Source: Rickettsiales bacterium (GTDB lineage: Bacteria > Pseudomonadota > Alphaproteobacteria > Rs-D84 > CACZYB01). Taken from it: DNA of 9,764 bases. Positions 1 through 6,231 of the stretch are shown piece by piece (within the stretch, counting starts at the first letter, position 1; every line of letters starts with the position of its first letter). The stretch spans positions 1 through 9,764 of the forward strand of contig JAITSG010000066.1 in assembly GCA_031288035.1 (NCBI GenBank), given 5' to 3'. The notes under the pieces were generated by a model. That model did not search any database. It was given only the letters and a program-made list of their open reading frames with translations, and was not told where the DNA came from. The position numbers and the translations under genes were made by a program.

Positions 1-1181
1 TTCTTTTCCTTGACTTCTATTTCGGAGCCTCCGCCGACCTTTATGACGGCCACGCCGCCGGATAGCCGGGCCAGGCGTTCCTGGAGCTTTTCCTTGTCGT
101 AGTCGGACGTGGCTTTTTCGACAAGCGAGCGTATTTCCGAGCACCGGGCTTCTATCTTTTTCTTGTCGCCTGCGCCGTCGACTATCGTCGTGTTTTCCTT
201 CTCGACCACTATCTTCTTCGCGCTGCCGAGATAGCTGGCGTCCACGTTCTCGAGCTTCATGCCTAGGTCCTCGGATATCACGGTGGCCGCGGTCAGGACG
301 GCTATGTCCTGCAGTATTTCCTTTCTTCTGTCGCCGAAGCCCGGTGACTTCACGGCGACTATCTTTAGCCCGCCGCGGAGCCTGTTGAGCACCAGGGTGG
401 AAAGCGCGTCGCCGTCCACGTCCTCGCCCACTATCAGGAGGGGCTTGCCGCTCTGCGCCACGCTCTCGAGTATGGGGAGCAGCGGCTGGAGCGAGGATAT
501 TTTCCCCTCGTTCAAAAGCACTAGGGCGTTTTCGTATTCCGCCGACATCTTTTCCGCGTTCGTGATGAAATAGGGCGACAGGTATCCGCGGTCGAACTGC
601 ATTCCCTCGACCACGTCGACCTCGGTGTCGAAGCCCTTGGCCTCCTCGACCGTTATGACGCCTTCCTTGCCGACCTTTTTCATGGCGTCGGCGATTTTCT
701 GGCCTATATCCGCATCGCCGTTGGCCGATATGGTGGCGACCTGGGCGATTTCCTCGTCCTTGGAGACCTTTTTGGCCGCGTCCTTTATGTTCGCGACTAC
801 GGCCTCTACCGCGCGGTCTATGCCGGATTTTATCAGGGTCGGGTTCATCCCCGCGGACACGAGTTTCGAGCCTTCTGCGTATATCGTCTGGGTAAGCACG
901 GTCGCGGTGGTGGTGCCGTCGCCGGCATCGGTCGCGGCCTTGCTCGCCACTTCCTTGACGGCCTTGGCGCCCATGTTTTCAAACGGGTCCTTGAGGGGGG
1001 TTATTTCCTTGGCGACGGTCACGCCGTCCTTGGTTATTTTCGGCGGGCCGTAGGACTTGTCTATCATGACGTTGCGCCCCTTTGGGCCGAGCGTGACCTT
1101 CACGGCGTTCGCGAGCGCGTCCACGCCGGACTTTATCTTGTTGCGCGCTTCCGTTCCGAATGAGATTATTTTCGTTGCCAT
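1..1181 (-). CDS. groEL: 60 kDa chaperonin GroEL (3' end beyond window)
   Basis: GroEL forms the double heptameric ring that folds cytosolic proteins inside its cavity under the GroES lid, using ATP. Reading from ATG at 1181 gives 393 codons without a stop before the left edge, starting MATKIISFGTEARNKIKSGV. Family hallmarks are visible: the ATP-binding TLGPKGRNV (residues 30-38) and TKDGVTVA (50-57, with the Asp equivalent to E. coli D52), DAGDGTTTAT (85-94, equivalent of D87), GMNPTLIKSGID, PGFGDRRK, and VGGGSEIEVKEK at the truncated end. The catalytic Asp equivalent to E. coli D398 and the last quarter of the protein, including any C-terminal GGM tail, lie outside the window. AAGGAG stands 7 bases upstream of the start. 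The gene follows groES by 32 bases and is surely cotranscribed with it. Product identity is certain from these motifs. Confidence 0.98.
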   Translation of the reverse strand, partial: MATKIISFGTEARNKIKSGVDALANAVKVTLGPKGRNVMIDKSYGPPKITKDGVTVAKEITPLKDPFENMGAKAVKEVASKAATDAGDGTTTATVLTQTIYAEGSKLVSAGMNPTLIKSGIDRAVEAVVANIKDAAKKVSKDEEIAQVATISANGDADIGQKIADAMKKVGKEGVITVEEAKGFDTEVDVVEGMQFDRGYLSPYFITNAEKMSAEYENALVLLNEGKISSLQPLLPILESVAQSGKPLLIVGEDVDGDALSTLVLNRLRGGLKIVAVKSPGFGDRRKEILQDIAVLTAATVISEDLGMKLENVDASYLGSAKKIVVEKENTTIVDGAGDKKKIEARCSEIRSLVEKATSDYDKEKLQERLARLSGGVAVIKVGGGSEIEVKEK

Positions 1182-1213
1182 TTGCTTCTCCTTGGTGTCT
1201 TGATGCGTTGTTT

Positions 1214-1504
1214 TTAGTCTTCTATGGTGCCGAGGACGTCGGTTTCCTTCATGATGACGTAGTCCTCGCCGTCGAGCTTGACCTCGGTTCCGCCCCATTT
1301 CGTGAACAGGACCGTGTCGCCGGCCTTGACGGTCATGGGCTGCTTTTTGCCGTCCTCTCCTACCGCGCCGTCGCCTATCGAGATTACCTTGCCGCGGCTG
1401 GGCTTTTCCTTGGCGGTGTCTGGGATGATTATGCCGCCCTTGGTCTTGCTTTCCTCGTCAAGGCGCTTGACGAGTATGTTGTTGAATAAAGGCTTTACTT
1501 TCAT
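1214..1504 (-). CDS. groES: 10 kDa co-chaperonin GroES
   Basis: GroES is the heptameric lid of the GroEL folding chamber. The product is 96 residues, the usual length: MKVKPLFNNILVKRLDEE, then the mobile-loop region with KTKGGIIIPDTAKEKPSRG (residues 20-38; the IIIP tripeptide contacts GroEL), then the beta-barrel with VKAGDTVLFTKWGGTEV and a DYVIMKETDVLGTIED end. The open frame continues upstream to about 1696, but ATG at 1504 is chosen because AGGAG sits 7 bases before it and family alignment begins there. The upstream codons overlap the promoter. It is the first gene of the groES-groEL operon, with a promoter about 35-60 bases upstream. Confidence 0.98.
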   Translation of the reverse strand: MKVKPLFNNILVKRLDEESKTKGGIIIPDTAKEKPSRGKVISIGDGAVGEDGKKQPMTVKAGDTVLFTKWGGTEVKLDGEDYVIMKETDVLGTIED

Positions 1505-1537
1505 TCTTTTGCTCCTTTTTTTATTTTTGCACAGGTA

Positions 1538-1567
1538 CTTATAGGTCAGTTCGCCGCAAAAATCAAG
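1538..1567 (-). promoter_or_regulatory. groESL promoter, sigma-70 or heat-shock sigma type
   Basis: On the minus strand a -35 TTGATT (1566-1561) is separated by 17 bases from a -10 TATAAG (1543-1538). The same bases read as CTTG, 18 bases, CCTATAAG, which resembles the RpoH (sigma-32) pattern described in alphaproteobacteria (CTTG, 17-18, CYTATNT), with mismatches at the end of the -10 box. Transcription would start near 1531, giving a leader of about 27 bases before groES. No CIRCE inverted repeat for HrcA is present, so heat control through the sigma factor is the simpler inference. Confidence 0.6.
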
Positions 1568-1626
1568 TGCGCATAGCGAATTTAGCGCATTTTCGGATAT
1601 CCGGGCCGGAAAGTCCGCGATATGGA

Positions 1627-1655
1627 TTGCTTCGGCCTGGTTTTTGGAATATAAT
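1627..1655 (+). promoter_or_regulatory. Sigma-70 promoter of the 80-aa gene
   Basis: TTGCTT (1627-1632), a 17-base spacer and a perfect TATAAT (1650-1655). Transcription would begin near 1662, so the AGGAG ribosome site at 1664-1668 lies almost at the 5' end of the message and the leader is only about 13 bases. It is divergent from the groESL promoter, with the two -35 boxes about 60 bases apart. Confidence 0.65.
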
Positions 1656-1674
1656 GTCAAAAAAGGAGCTGCAA

Positions 1675-1917
1675 ATGGGGTATGATGCGTCGTCATCCGA
1701 AGTTTTCCTTACTCCGAAGGACAGGGAAGGGGTCGATAGGGTAAAGGGTATGCCAAAGGATAAAGTGATTGAGGAGGTCGATAGGGCCTGCGCCGAGGCT
1801 CAGATGTGCCTTCTGGACTCGTTGGACGAGATCGAAATGAAGCGTATGTCCGATGAGTCCAGGGCTCCGGGCAAGACGCCCTCTGTGCCGGACTTGGCTC
1901 TCGATGGCCGGGACTGA
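1675..1917 (+). CDS. Small acidic protein of unknown function (80 aa)
   Basis: An 80-residue product starting MGYDASSSEVFLTPKDREG. I do not recognise a family. The central part (about residues 25-62, KGMPKDKVIEEVDRACAEAQ onward) is rich in charged residues and looks like one or two amphipathic helices. The C-terminus is Pro/Asp/Ser-rich and probably disordered. There is no signal peptide or membrane segment, so it is expected in the cytosol. ATG at 1675 is chosen over the longer frames because AAAAGGAG lies 6 bases upstream; an in-frame ATG at 1654 overlaps the -10 box and could hardly be in the message. It has its own promoter, no clear terminator follows, and the tRNA-Gly promoter begins 27 bases after the stop. 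The reality of the gene rests on promoter, ribosome site and coding-like composition, not on homology. Confidence 0.68.
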   Translation: MGYDASSSEVFLTPKDREGVDRVKGMPKDKVIEEVDRACAEAQMCLLDSLDEIEMKRMSDESRAPGKTPSVPDLALDGRD

Positions 1918-1944
1918 CGGAGCGGATAGCGCGCCTTTTTCCGG

Positions 1945-1973
1945 TTGACAAGCCTTTGTGCGTGGAATAACAT
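1945..1973 (+). promoter_or_regulatory. Promoter of tRNA-Gly
   Basis: A perfect TTGACA (1945-1950), 17 bases, then TAACAT (1968-1973). The predicted start near 1980 is 7 bases before the mature tRNA end at 1987, a typical layout for a single tRNA transcription unit. Confidence 0.7.
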
Positions 1974-1986
1974 CCACCCTGTTTTC

Positions 1987-2060
1987 GCGGGTGTAGCTCA
2001 ATGGTAGAGTTCCAGCCTTCCAAGCTGGCCATGCGGGTTCGATTCCCGTCGCCCGCTCCA
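1987..2060 (+). tRNA. tRNA-Gly (anticodon TCC)
   Basis: A 74-nt cloverleaf. The acceptor stem GCGGGTG pairs with CGCCCGC (one G-U pair), the D arm is GCTC..GAGT, and the anticodon stem CCAGC/GCTGG holds the loop CTTCCAA with anticodon TCC, reading GGA and GGG. The T arm is GCGGG-TTCGATT-CCCGT. The discriminator base is T and CCA is encoded (2058-2060). Many decoy open frames on the other strand through this site are tRNA shadows. Confidence 0.97.
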
Positions 2061-2074
2061 ATCGAATCCGGAGG

Positions 2075-2097
2075 CCCGCGGGCCGCGGGATTTTATT
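2075..2097 (+). terminator. Likely intrinsic terminator after tRNA-Gly
   Basis: CCCGC (2075-2079) and GCGGG (2085-2089) pair around a GGGCC loop, followed by ATTTTATT (2090-2097). The stem is short but all G-C. The alternative palindrome GGCCCGCGGGCC at the same place competes with it. It stands 14 bases past the tRNA CCA end, where a terminator is expected. Confidence 0.5.
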
Positions 2098-2179
2098 GGA
2101 AGAGACAGCGCCGCCCGAAGGGTCGTTCGCTCCAAAACGCCGTCCCTAAGGGTTGTTATCGTAATATATGGAGGTGAGA

Positions 2180-2395
2180 ATGGGCATGTTTCCTACGGAC
2201 GATGAAAGAATCGGCGGGCTTGAGCGCGCGAACCGGGAGTTGGAGCTCAAGTACGAGGCGTTTAGGGACGAGGCATACCGTTGTTGGGAGGAGATGGAAT
2301 CGTGCGGAATCCATTCCGGAAGGGAGGATTTTCAGAAAAAGCTTGTCGAAAGGATAGAGCTGTCTAGGGCCGTCGGCGACAATAAGTCGCGTTGA
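2180..2395 (+). CDS. Small helical acidic protein of unknown function (71 aa)
   Basis: A 71-residue product beginning MGMFPTDDERIGGLERANRE and ending in VGDNKSR. No family is recognised. From about residue 9 to 60 it is almost wholly charged and helical (RIGGLERANRELELKYEAF..., then EDFQKKLVERIELSRAV), suggestive of a short coiled coil or helical hairpin; two Cys occur around residues 37-45. No signal peptide is seen. GGAGG at 2170-2174 sits 5 bases before ATG 2180, which favours this start over ATG 2168 (overlapped by that ribosome site) and ATG 2186. A TAATAT at 2162-2167 could be a -10 box, but I see no good -35. The stop codon lies inside a 26-bp perfect tandem duplication. Like the 80-aa gene before the tRNA, it is a small soluble orphan; a functional link between the two is not shown. 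Confidence 0.6.
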   Translation: MGMFPTDDERIGGLERANRELELKYEAFRDEAYRCWEEMESCGIHSGREDFQKKLVERIELSRAVGDNKSR

Positions 2396-2429
2396 CCTGA
2401 TGGGACAATAAGTCGCGTTGACCTGATGG
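2378..2429 (+). repeat. Perfect 26-bp tandem duplication across a stop codon
   Basis: The unit at 2378-2403 (beginning GACAATAAGTCGCG, ending CCTGATGG) is repeated without mismatch at 2404-2429. The first copy encodes the last residues DNKSR and the TGA stop of the 71-aa protein; the second is wholly untranslated. The identity points to a recent slippage or unequal-exchange event. Confidence 0.95.
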
Positions 2430-2479
2430 TTAGGTATTGTTAATCGGGAAGGGGCCGCCCGTAGCCTCCTATTGCCGCG

Positions 2480-2501
2480 CGGGCGCGTGCCCGGGATTTT
2501 T
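2480..2501 (+). terminator. Intrinsic terminator for the 71-aa gene
   Basis: CGGGC (2480-2484), loop GCGT, GCCCG (2489-2493), then GGA and TTTTT (2497-2501). The T-run is on the plus strand only, so it serves the plus-strand gene. It ends 5 bases before the stop of the convergent minus-strand gene. Confidence 0.6.
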
Positions 2502-2506
2502 GACGC

Positions 2507-2845
2507 CTAACGCCGTTTGCCCAGGCGCGATTTTTTTATTTTCAAGGAGAGCTTCAAGAACAGCTCGCTGAAGCTCGTTTTGTTTTTCTCCTTCGCGTCT
2601 ATCTCTTTGCCTGCTATGGCCAGGGTGCCTCGGTCGAGGACTTTCTTGCATCCGTCCTTGCCCTCCGGCAGCGGCGCTATGATGGCTGTGATGGTTTGTT
2701 CGTCAAGGTTGTTCGCCCTGATGAATTTCACGGCCTCGCGCGCCAGTTTCCATTCGGGCGCTTCGAGGTTGCGGCGCCGCGTGGACATGAATATTTCGTT
2801 TTTATCGTGATCATAGTATTCTATGCGGAATTTTATCTTGCCCAT
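2507..2845 (-). CDS. Small basic protein of unknown function (112 aa)
   Basis: A 112-residue product starting MGKIKFRIEYYDHDKNEIF. I do not recognise the family. The N-terminal third (KIKFRIEYYDHDKNEIFMSTRR) looks like a beta hairpin. The middle holds a helix (WKLAREAVKFIRANNLDEQ) and a strand (TITAIIAPLP). The C-terminal 35 residues are strongly basic (KEKNKTSFSELFLKLSLKIK, then KSRLGKRR), which would suit nucleic-acid or ribosome contact; that is inference. There is no signal peptide. ATG 2845 is chosen because AAAGGAG lies 6-7 bases upstream; the frame extends to 2875 but that runs over the -10 box. It has its own promoter, divergent from that of gyrA, and converges on the 71-aa gene. No terminator is clear on its own strand. 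Confidence 0.7.
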   Translation of the reverse strand: MGKIKFRIEYYDHDKNEIFMSTRRRNLEAPEWKLAREAVKFIRANNLDEQTITAIIAPLPEGKDGCKKVLDRGTLAIAGKEIDAKEKNKTSFSELFLKLSLKIKKSRLGKRR

Positions 2846-2875
2846 GATGTGCTCCTTTGTTGCCGTACAAGACAT

Positions 2876-2903
2876 ATTATAGACTAAATATCACATTCGT
2901 CAA
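2876..2903 (-). promoter_or_regulatory. Sigma-70 promoter of the 112-aa gene
   Basis: On the minus strand TTGACG (2903-2898), 16 bases, then a perfect TATAAT (2881-2876). The start near 2869 gives a leader of about 24 bases with AAGGAG before ATG 2845. It is back-to-back with the gyrA promoter in an AT-rich stretch (2871-2960). Confidence 0.7.
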
Positions 2904-2925
2904 ATAAATTTTATATCTTTTTAGC

Positions 2926-2954
2926 TTGCTTTTTTTCCTCCTGTTTAATAAGAT
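2926..2954 (+). promoter_or_regulatory. Probable gyrA-tatBC promoter
   Basis: TTGCTT (2926-2931), 17 bases, TAAGAT (2949-2954). The -10 is weaker than at other promoters in the window. The predicted start near 2961 leaves only about 16 bases before ATG 2977. Gyrase promoters are often supercoiling-sensitive, but nothing here proves it. Confidence 0.45.
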
Positions 2955-2976
2955 TCCTCGAGTTGGAAATATCCCT

Positions 2977-5895
2977 ATGGAGATGAAATTGGAAAAAGAG
3001 AACCGCGAGATTCTAAGCGATGCCGACAAGTCTGTGAAGCCCACTCCGATAGTCAAGGAGATGCGGTCGAGCTATCTTGACTACGCCATGTCCGTCATAA
3101 CCGCGCGCGCGCTTCCGGACGTCAGGGACGGCCTGAAGCCGGTGCACCGCCGCATAATCTATTCCATGAACGAGAACAGCTTCGACGCGTCCCACCCGTA
3201 CCACAAGAGCGCGCGCATAGTCGGCGACGTCATGGGAAAGTACCATCCGCACGGCGACGCCGCGATCTACGATTCCATGGTCAGGATGAGCCAGGATTTT
3301 TCGATGGGCCTCGCGCTTGTCGACGGCCAGGGGAACTTCGGCTCCATGGACGGCGACCAGCCCGCAGCCATGCGCTATACCGAGGCGCGGATGAGCAAGG
3401 CCGCCGGGTATATGGTCGAGGATCTGGACAAGGACACGGTCGAGTGGCGCCCCAATTACGACGAGAGCACGAGGGAGCCGGAGGTGCTGCCCGTACGTTT
3501 CCCGAACTTGCTCGTCAACGGGGCGCAGGGCATAGCCGTCGGCATGGCGACGAACATTCCCACGCACAATCTGGGCGAGGTCATAGACGCCGCGGTGGCC
3601 CTTGTCGACGATCCGTACGCCACGGCCGAGGATTTGGCGAAATGCGTTCCGGCGCCGGATTTCCCGACCGGCGGCCTGATACTCGGCCTTGCCGGGTCGT
3701 ATAGCGCGTTCACGACCGGCCACGGCTCGGTCATTATCCGGGCCAGGACGCATTTCGAGGAGGTCCGGGCCAGGACCGCGATAATAATCGACGAGATTCC
3801 CTACCAGGTGAACAAGAAGCAGCTTATCGAGAAGATAGCCGAGCTGGTGAAGGAGAAGAGGCTCGAGGGGATAAGCGACGTCCGAGACGAGACCAACCGC
3901 CTCGGCGTGCGCGTGGTGATCGAGCTCAAGAAGGACGCCGTGCCCGACGTGGTGCTCAACACGCTATTCAAGTTCACGCAGATGCAGACTTCGTTCGGCG
4001 TCAACATGCTTGCGCTCCACAAGGGGCGGCCGGGCCTGATGAACCTTAGGGACGTTCTGGCCGCATTCATAGGGTTCAGGGAGGAGGTCATCCGCCGCCG
4101 CGCGAATTTCGAGCTCAACAAGGCCCGCAACCGGGCCCATGTCCTGGTCGGCCTGTCGATAGCGGTGGCCAACCTGGACGAGGTGATCGCGCTTATCCGA
4201 TCGGCCAAGGATCCGAACGACGCGAGGGAAAAGCTAATGTCCCGCGCGTGGCCGGCCGAGAATATGCAGGCGCTGATAGGCCTTATCGACGATCCTGACA
4301 GCCAGATAACGGACGGCAGGTACGGCCTTACCGAAATACAGGCCAAGGCCATATTGGATTTGAGGCTGCACCGCCTTACCGGATTGGAGCAAGACGAGCT
4401 CGCCGCAGAGATACGCGACACAGGCGTCGAGATAAGCCGCCTTCTGGACATCCTGGAAAACCGCGGCCTTTTGATGAAGATATTGAAGGACGAGCTCCTC
4501 GAGGTCAAGGAGAAGTTCGCGACGCCGCGGAAGACGGAGATAGTCCCCGGCGAGTTCGAGACGGACATGGAGGATCTTATCGCGCGCGAGGACATGGCCA
4601 TAACGATCACGAACACCGGGTATATAAAGCGCGTTCCGCTGGCGGCCTACCGGGCCCAGAACCGCGGCGGCAAGGGCCGCCAGGGCATGAACACGAAGGA
4701 CGAGGATTTCGTGACTGACGTCTTCGTCGCGAGCACGCATACGCCCATGATATTCTTTTCCAACCGCGGCATGGCCTACCAGCTCAAGGTCTACCGCCTT
4801 CCGCTCGGCACGCCGCAGTCTGTCGGCCGCGCCCTTGTCAACATACTTCCGCTGCGGCAGGGGGAGACGATTTCGACAATCATGCCGTTGCCGGAGGACG
4901 AGGGCTCCTGGGGCGGCTATTCCGTCATGTTTGCGACGTCTAGGGGCACGGTGCGCCGCAACCGCCTTTCCGATTTCATAGGCATACACAAGAACGGGAA
5001 GATCGCCATGAAGTTCGACGAGGAGGGGGACAGCCTTGTTTCCGTGCAGGTTTGCGACGACAAGGGCGACGTGTTCCTCGCCTGCCGCAACGGGAAGTGC
5101 ATACGCTTCCCCGTGTCCGAGGTTCGCGTGTTCCAAAGCCGCAATTCGACCGGCATCCGCGGGATCAAGCTCGAGGATGGGGACGAGGTCATATCCATGT
5201 CCATAGTCCGCCGCACGGACGCCGACGCCGACGCTCGGGCGAGCTATGTCAGGAAGTCGCGCGCCCTGCGCCGGGACGATGAGCAAGTCGAGAGCGACGA
5301 GGACGCGGTCGTTCGCGACCTGTCGGACGAGGAGTTTGAAAAGATGCGCACGGCCGAGCAGTTCATGCTCGCCGTGACGGAAACCGGGTTCGGTAAAAGG
5401 ACCAGCCTTTACGAATACCGCACCACGCACCGCGGCGGCTCCGGCATAGCGAACGTCAAGATCGCCGGAAAGACCAGGGCCGTCGTGTGCTCCATGCCCA
5501 TCATGGATTCCGACCACCTTCTCCTCGTGACCGACGGGGGCAAGTTGATCCGCATGGGCGTTTCCGACATCCGCATCGCCGGGCGCCAGACCATGGGCGT
5601 CACGCTGTTCAGGCTTGGCGAGGGCGAGAAGGTCGTCTCCGCCTCCATCGCCCCGGCGGGCGAGGATGACGGGGAGGACGAGGCCGCCATGGCGGACGAT
5701 GGCGGGAGTGTGCCGGCCGCGTCCGAGCCTGCGCTCGCATCCGCGCCCGAGTCCGGGCCTGCGCCTGTATCCGCGCCCGAATCTGGCGAATCCGTAGGGC
5801 CCGCCGACGTGCCGGAGGCTGCGTCCGATATTCCTGCCGGCCCGGTCGAAGACAAGGCCGCCGAGGTGAGGATGAAGGAGGATTTGTTCGGATAA
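2977..5895 (+). CDS. gyrA: DNA gyrase subunit A
   Basis: GyrA makes and reseals the double-strand break through which gyrase passes DNA to introduce negative supercoils. From ATG 2977 the protein has 972 residues, longer than E. coli GyrA (875). SSYLDYAMSVITARALPDVR and DGLKPVHRRI (residues 31-60) open the winged-helix domain. The quinolone region is KYHPHGDAAIYDS (88-100), and the catalytic tyrosine is Y134 in AMRYTE (E. coli Y122). The GyrA box reads QNRGGKG (561-567), marking a true gyrase rather than topoisomerase IV. The C-terminal beta-pinwheel carries an acidic insert (about 748-796) and ends in a Glu/Ala/Pro/Ser tail (about 896-972). Position 95, equivalent to E. coli S83, is Ala. The frame extends to a TTG at 2926, but that is the -35 box; ATG 2977 or 2983 is preferred although the ribosome site is weak (GGAA). 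The stop overlaps tatB. Confidence 0.97.
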   Translation: MEMKLEKENREILSDADKSVKPTPIVKEMRSSYLDYAMSVITARALPDVRDGLKPVHRRIIYSMNENSFDASHPYHKSARIVGDVMGKYHPHGDAAIYDSMVRMSQDFSMGLALVDGQGNFGSMDGDQPAAMRYTEARMSKAAGYMVEDLDKDTVEWRPNYDESTREPEVLPVRFPNLLVNGAQGIAVGMATNIPTHNLGEVIDAAVALVDDPYATAEDLAKCVPAPDFPTGGLILGLAGSYSAFTTGHGSVIIRARTHFEEVRARTAIIIDEIPYQVNKKQLIEKIAELVKEKRLEGISDVRDETNRLGVRVVIELKKDAVPDVVLNTLFKFTQMQTSFGVNMLALHKGRPGLMNLRDVLAAFIGFREEVIRRRANFELNKARNRAHVLVGLSIAVANLDEVIALIRSAKDPNDAREKLMSRAWPAENMQALIGLIDDPDSQITDGRYGLTEIQAKAILDLRLHRLTGLEQDELAAEIRDTGVEISRLLDILENRGLLMKILKDELLEVKEKFATPRKTEIVPGEFETDMEDLIAREDMAITITNTGYIKRVPLAAYRAQNRGGKGRQGMNTKDEDFVTDVFVASTHTPMIFFSNRGMAYQLKVYRLPLGTPQSVGRALVNILPLRQGETISTIMPLPEDEGSWGGYSVMFATSRGTVRRNRLSDFIGIHKNGKIAMKFDEEGDSLVSVQVCDDKGDVFLACRNGKCIRFPVSEVRVFQSRNSTGIRGIKLEDGDEVISMSIVRRTDADADARASYVRKSRALRRDDEQVESDEDAVVRDLSDEEFEKMRTAEQFMLAVTETGFGKRTSLYEYRTTHRGGSGIANVKIAGKTRAVVCSMPIMDSDHLLLVTDGGKLIRMGVSDIRIAGRQTMGVTLFRLGEGEKVVSASIAPAGEDDGEDEAAMADDGGSVPAASEPALASAPESGPAPVSAPESGESVGPADVPEAASDIPAGPVEDKAAEVRMKEDLFG

Positions 5896-6194
5896 TGTTC
5901 GGGATAAGTTTTGGCGAGTTTCTGGTAATCGCGCTCCTGTGCGTCGCGTTCGTGCGGCCGGAGGACATGCCGAAAATAGCCCGGGTCATGGCGCGTATCT
6001 GGCTTTACGTATCGCGCGTGTGCGACCGGGTGCGCGCGTGGTTCGGCCGCTTTGCCGAGCCGGACGGGGACGTGCAGCCTATGTTTGACGCGTTCCAGAA
6101 GCAGATGGACAAGATGAAGCGCAGGATGAGCGAAAGGGAAAAGCTCGACCTGTACGCCGAGATCCGCGACAAGAAGACGCCGAGGCTGGAGTGA
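5895..6194 (+). CDS. tatB: TatB-like twin-arginine translocase subunit
   Basis: A 99-residue member of the TatA/TatB (Hcf106) family, which with TatC binds twin-arginine signal peptides and exports folded proteins. Residues 2-20 (FGISFGEFLVIALLCVAFV) form the single N-terminal membrane helix, with Glu8 as in TatB. RPEDMPKIARVMARIW and following residues form the amphipathic helix, and the last 40 residues are a charged helix (QKQMDKMKRRMSEREKLD). The length, Glu8 and the adjacent tatC favour TatB over TatA. The usual hinge Gly before Pro is Arg here (FVRPEDMP). The start ATG overlaps the gyrA stop (TAATG), so translation is probably coupled; GGAGG lies 13 bases upstream inside gyrA. No tatA is in the window, so either it lies elsewhere or this protein serves both roles. 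Confidence 0.85.
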   Translation: MFGISFGEFLVIALLCVAFVRPEDMPKIARVMARIWLYVSRVCDRVRAWFGRFAEPDGDVQPMFDAFQKQMDKMKRRMSEREKLDLYAEIRDKKTPRLE

Positions 6195-6231
6195 CTGGTA
6201 TGCGCGCCGGCCCTCGTAGGAATGACGGAAA

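Noticed and set aside
259..1053. Long plus-strand open frames opposite groEL (104 and 142 codons)
   Set aside because: They are antisense shadows of the certain groEL frame, with Ser/Ala/Pro-rich nonsense products and no ribosome sites.
1544..1610. CIRCE/HrcA operator upstream of groES
   Set aside because: The GCGC-rich near-repeats around 1569-1590 do not match TTAGCACTC-N9-GAGTGCTAA.
1567..1674. N-terminal extension of the 80-aa protein
   Set aside because: The extension crosses both divergent promoters and lacks a ribosome site; the strong AGGAG points to ATG 1675.
1693..2061. Minus-strand frames through the tRNA (MERATGIEPAWPAWKAGTL type)
   Set aside because: This is a well-known false protein produced by translating tRNA-Gly antisense.
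2391..2450. Promoter from TTGACC inside the 26-bp repeats
   Set aside because: No acceptable -10 box lies 15-19 bases downstream and no gene follows on the plus strand before the terminator.
2926..2976. 17-residue upstream extension of GyrA from TTG
   Set aside because: The TTG belongs to the -35 box and the extension LFFLLFNKIPRVGNIP does not match the family.
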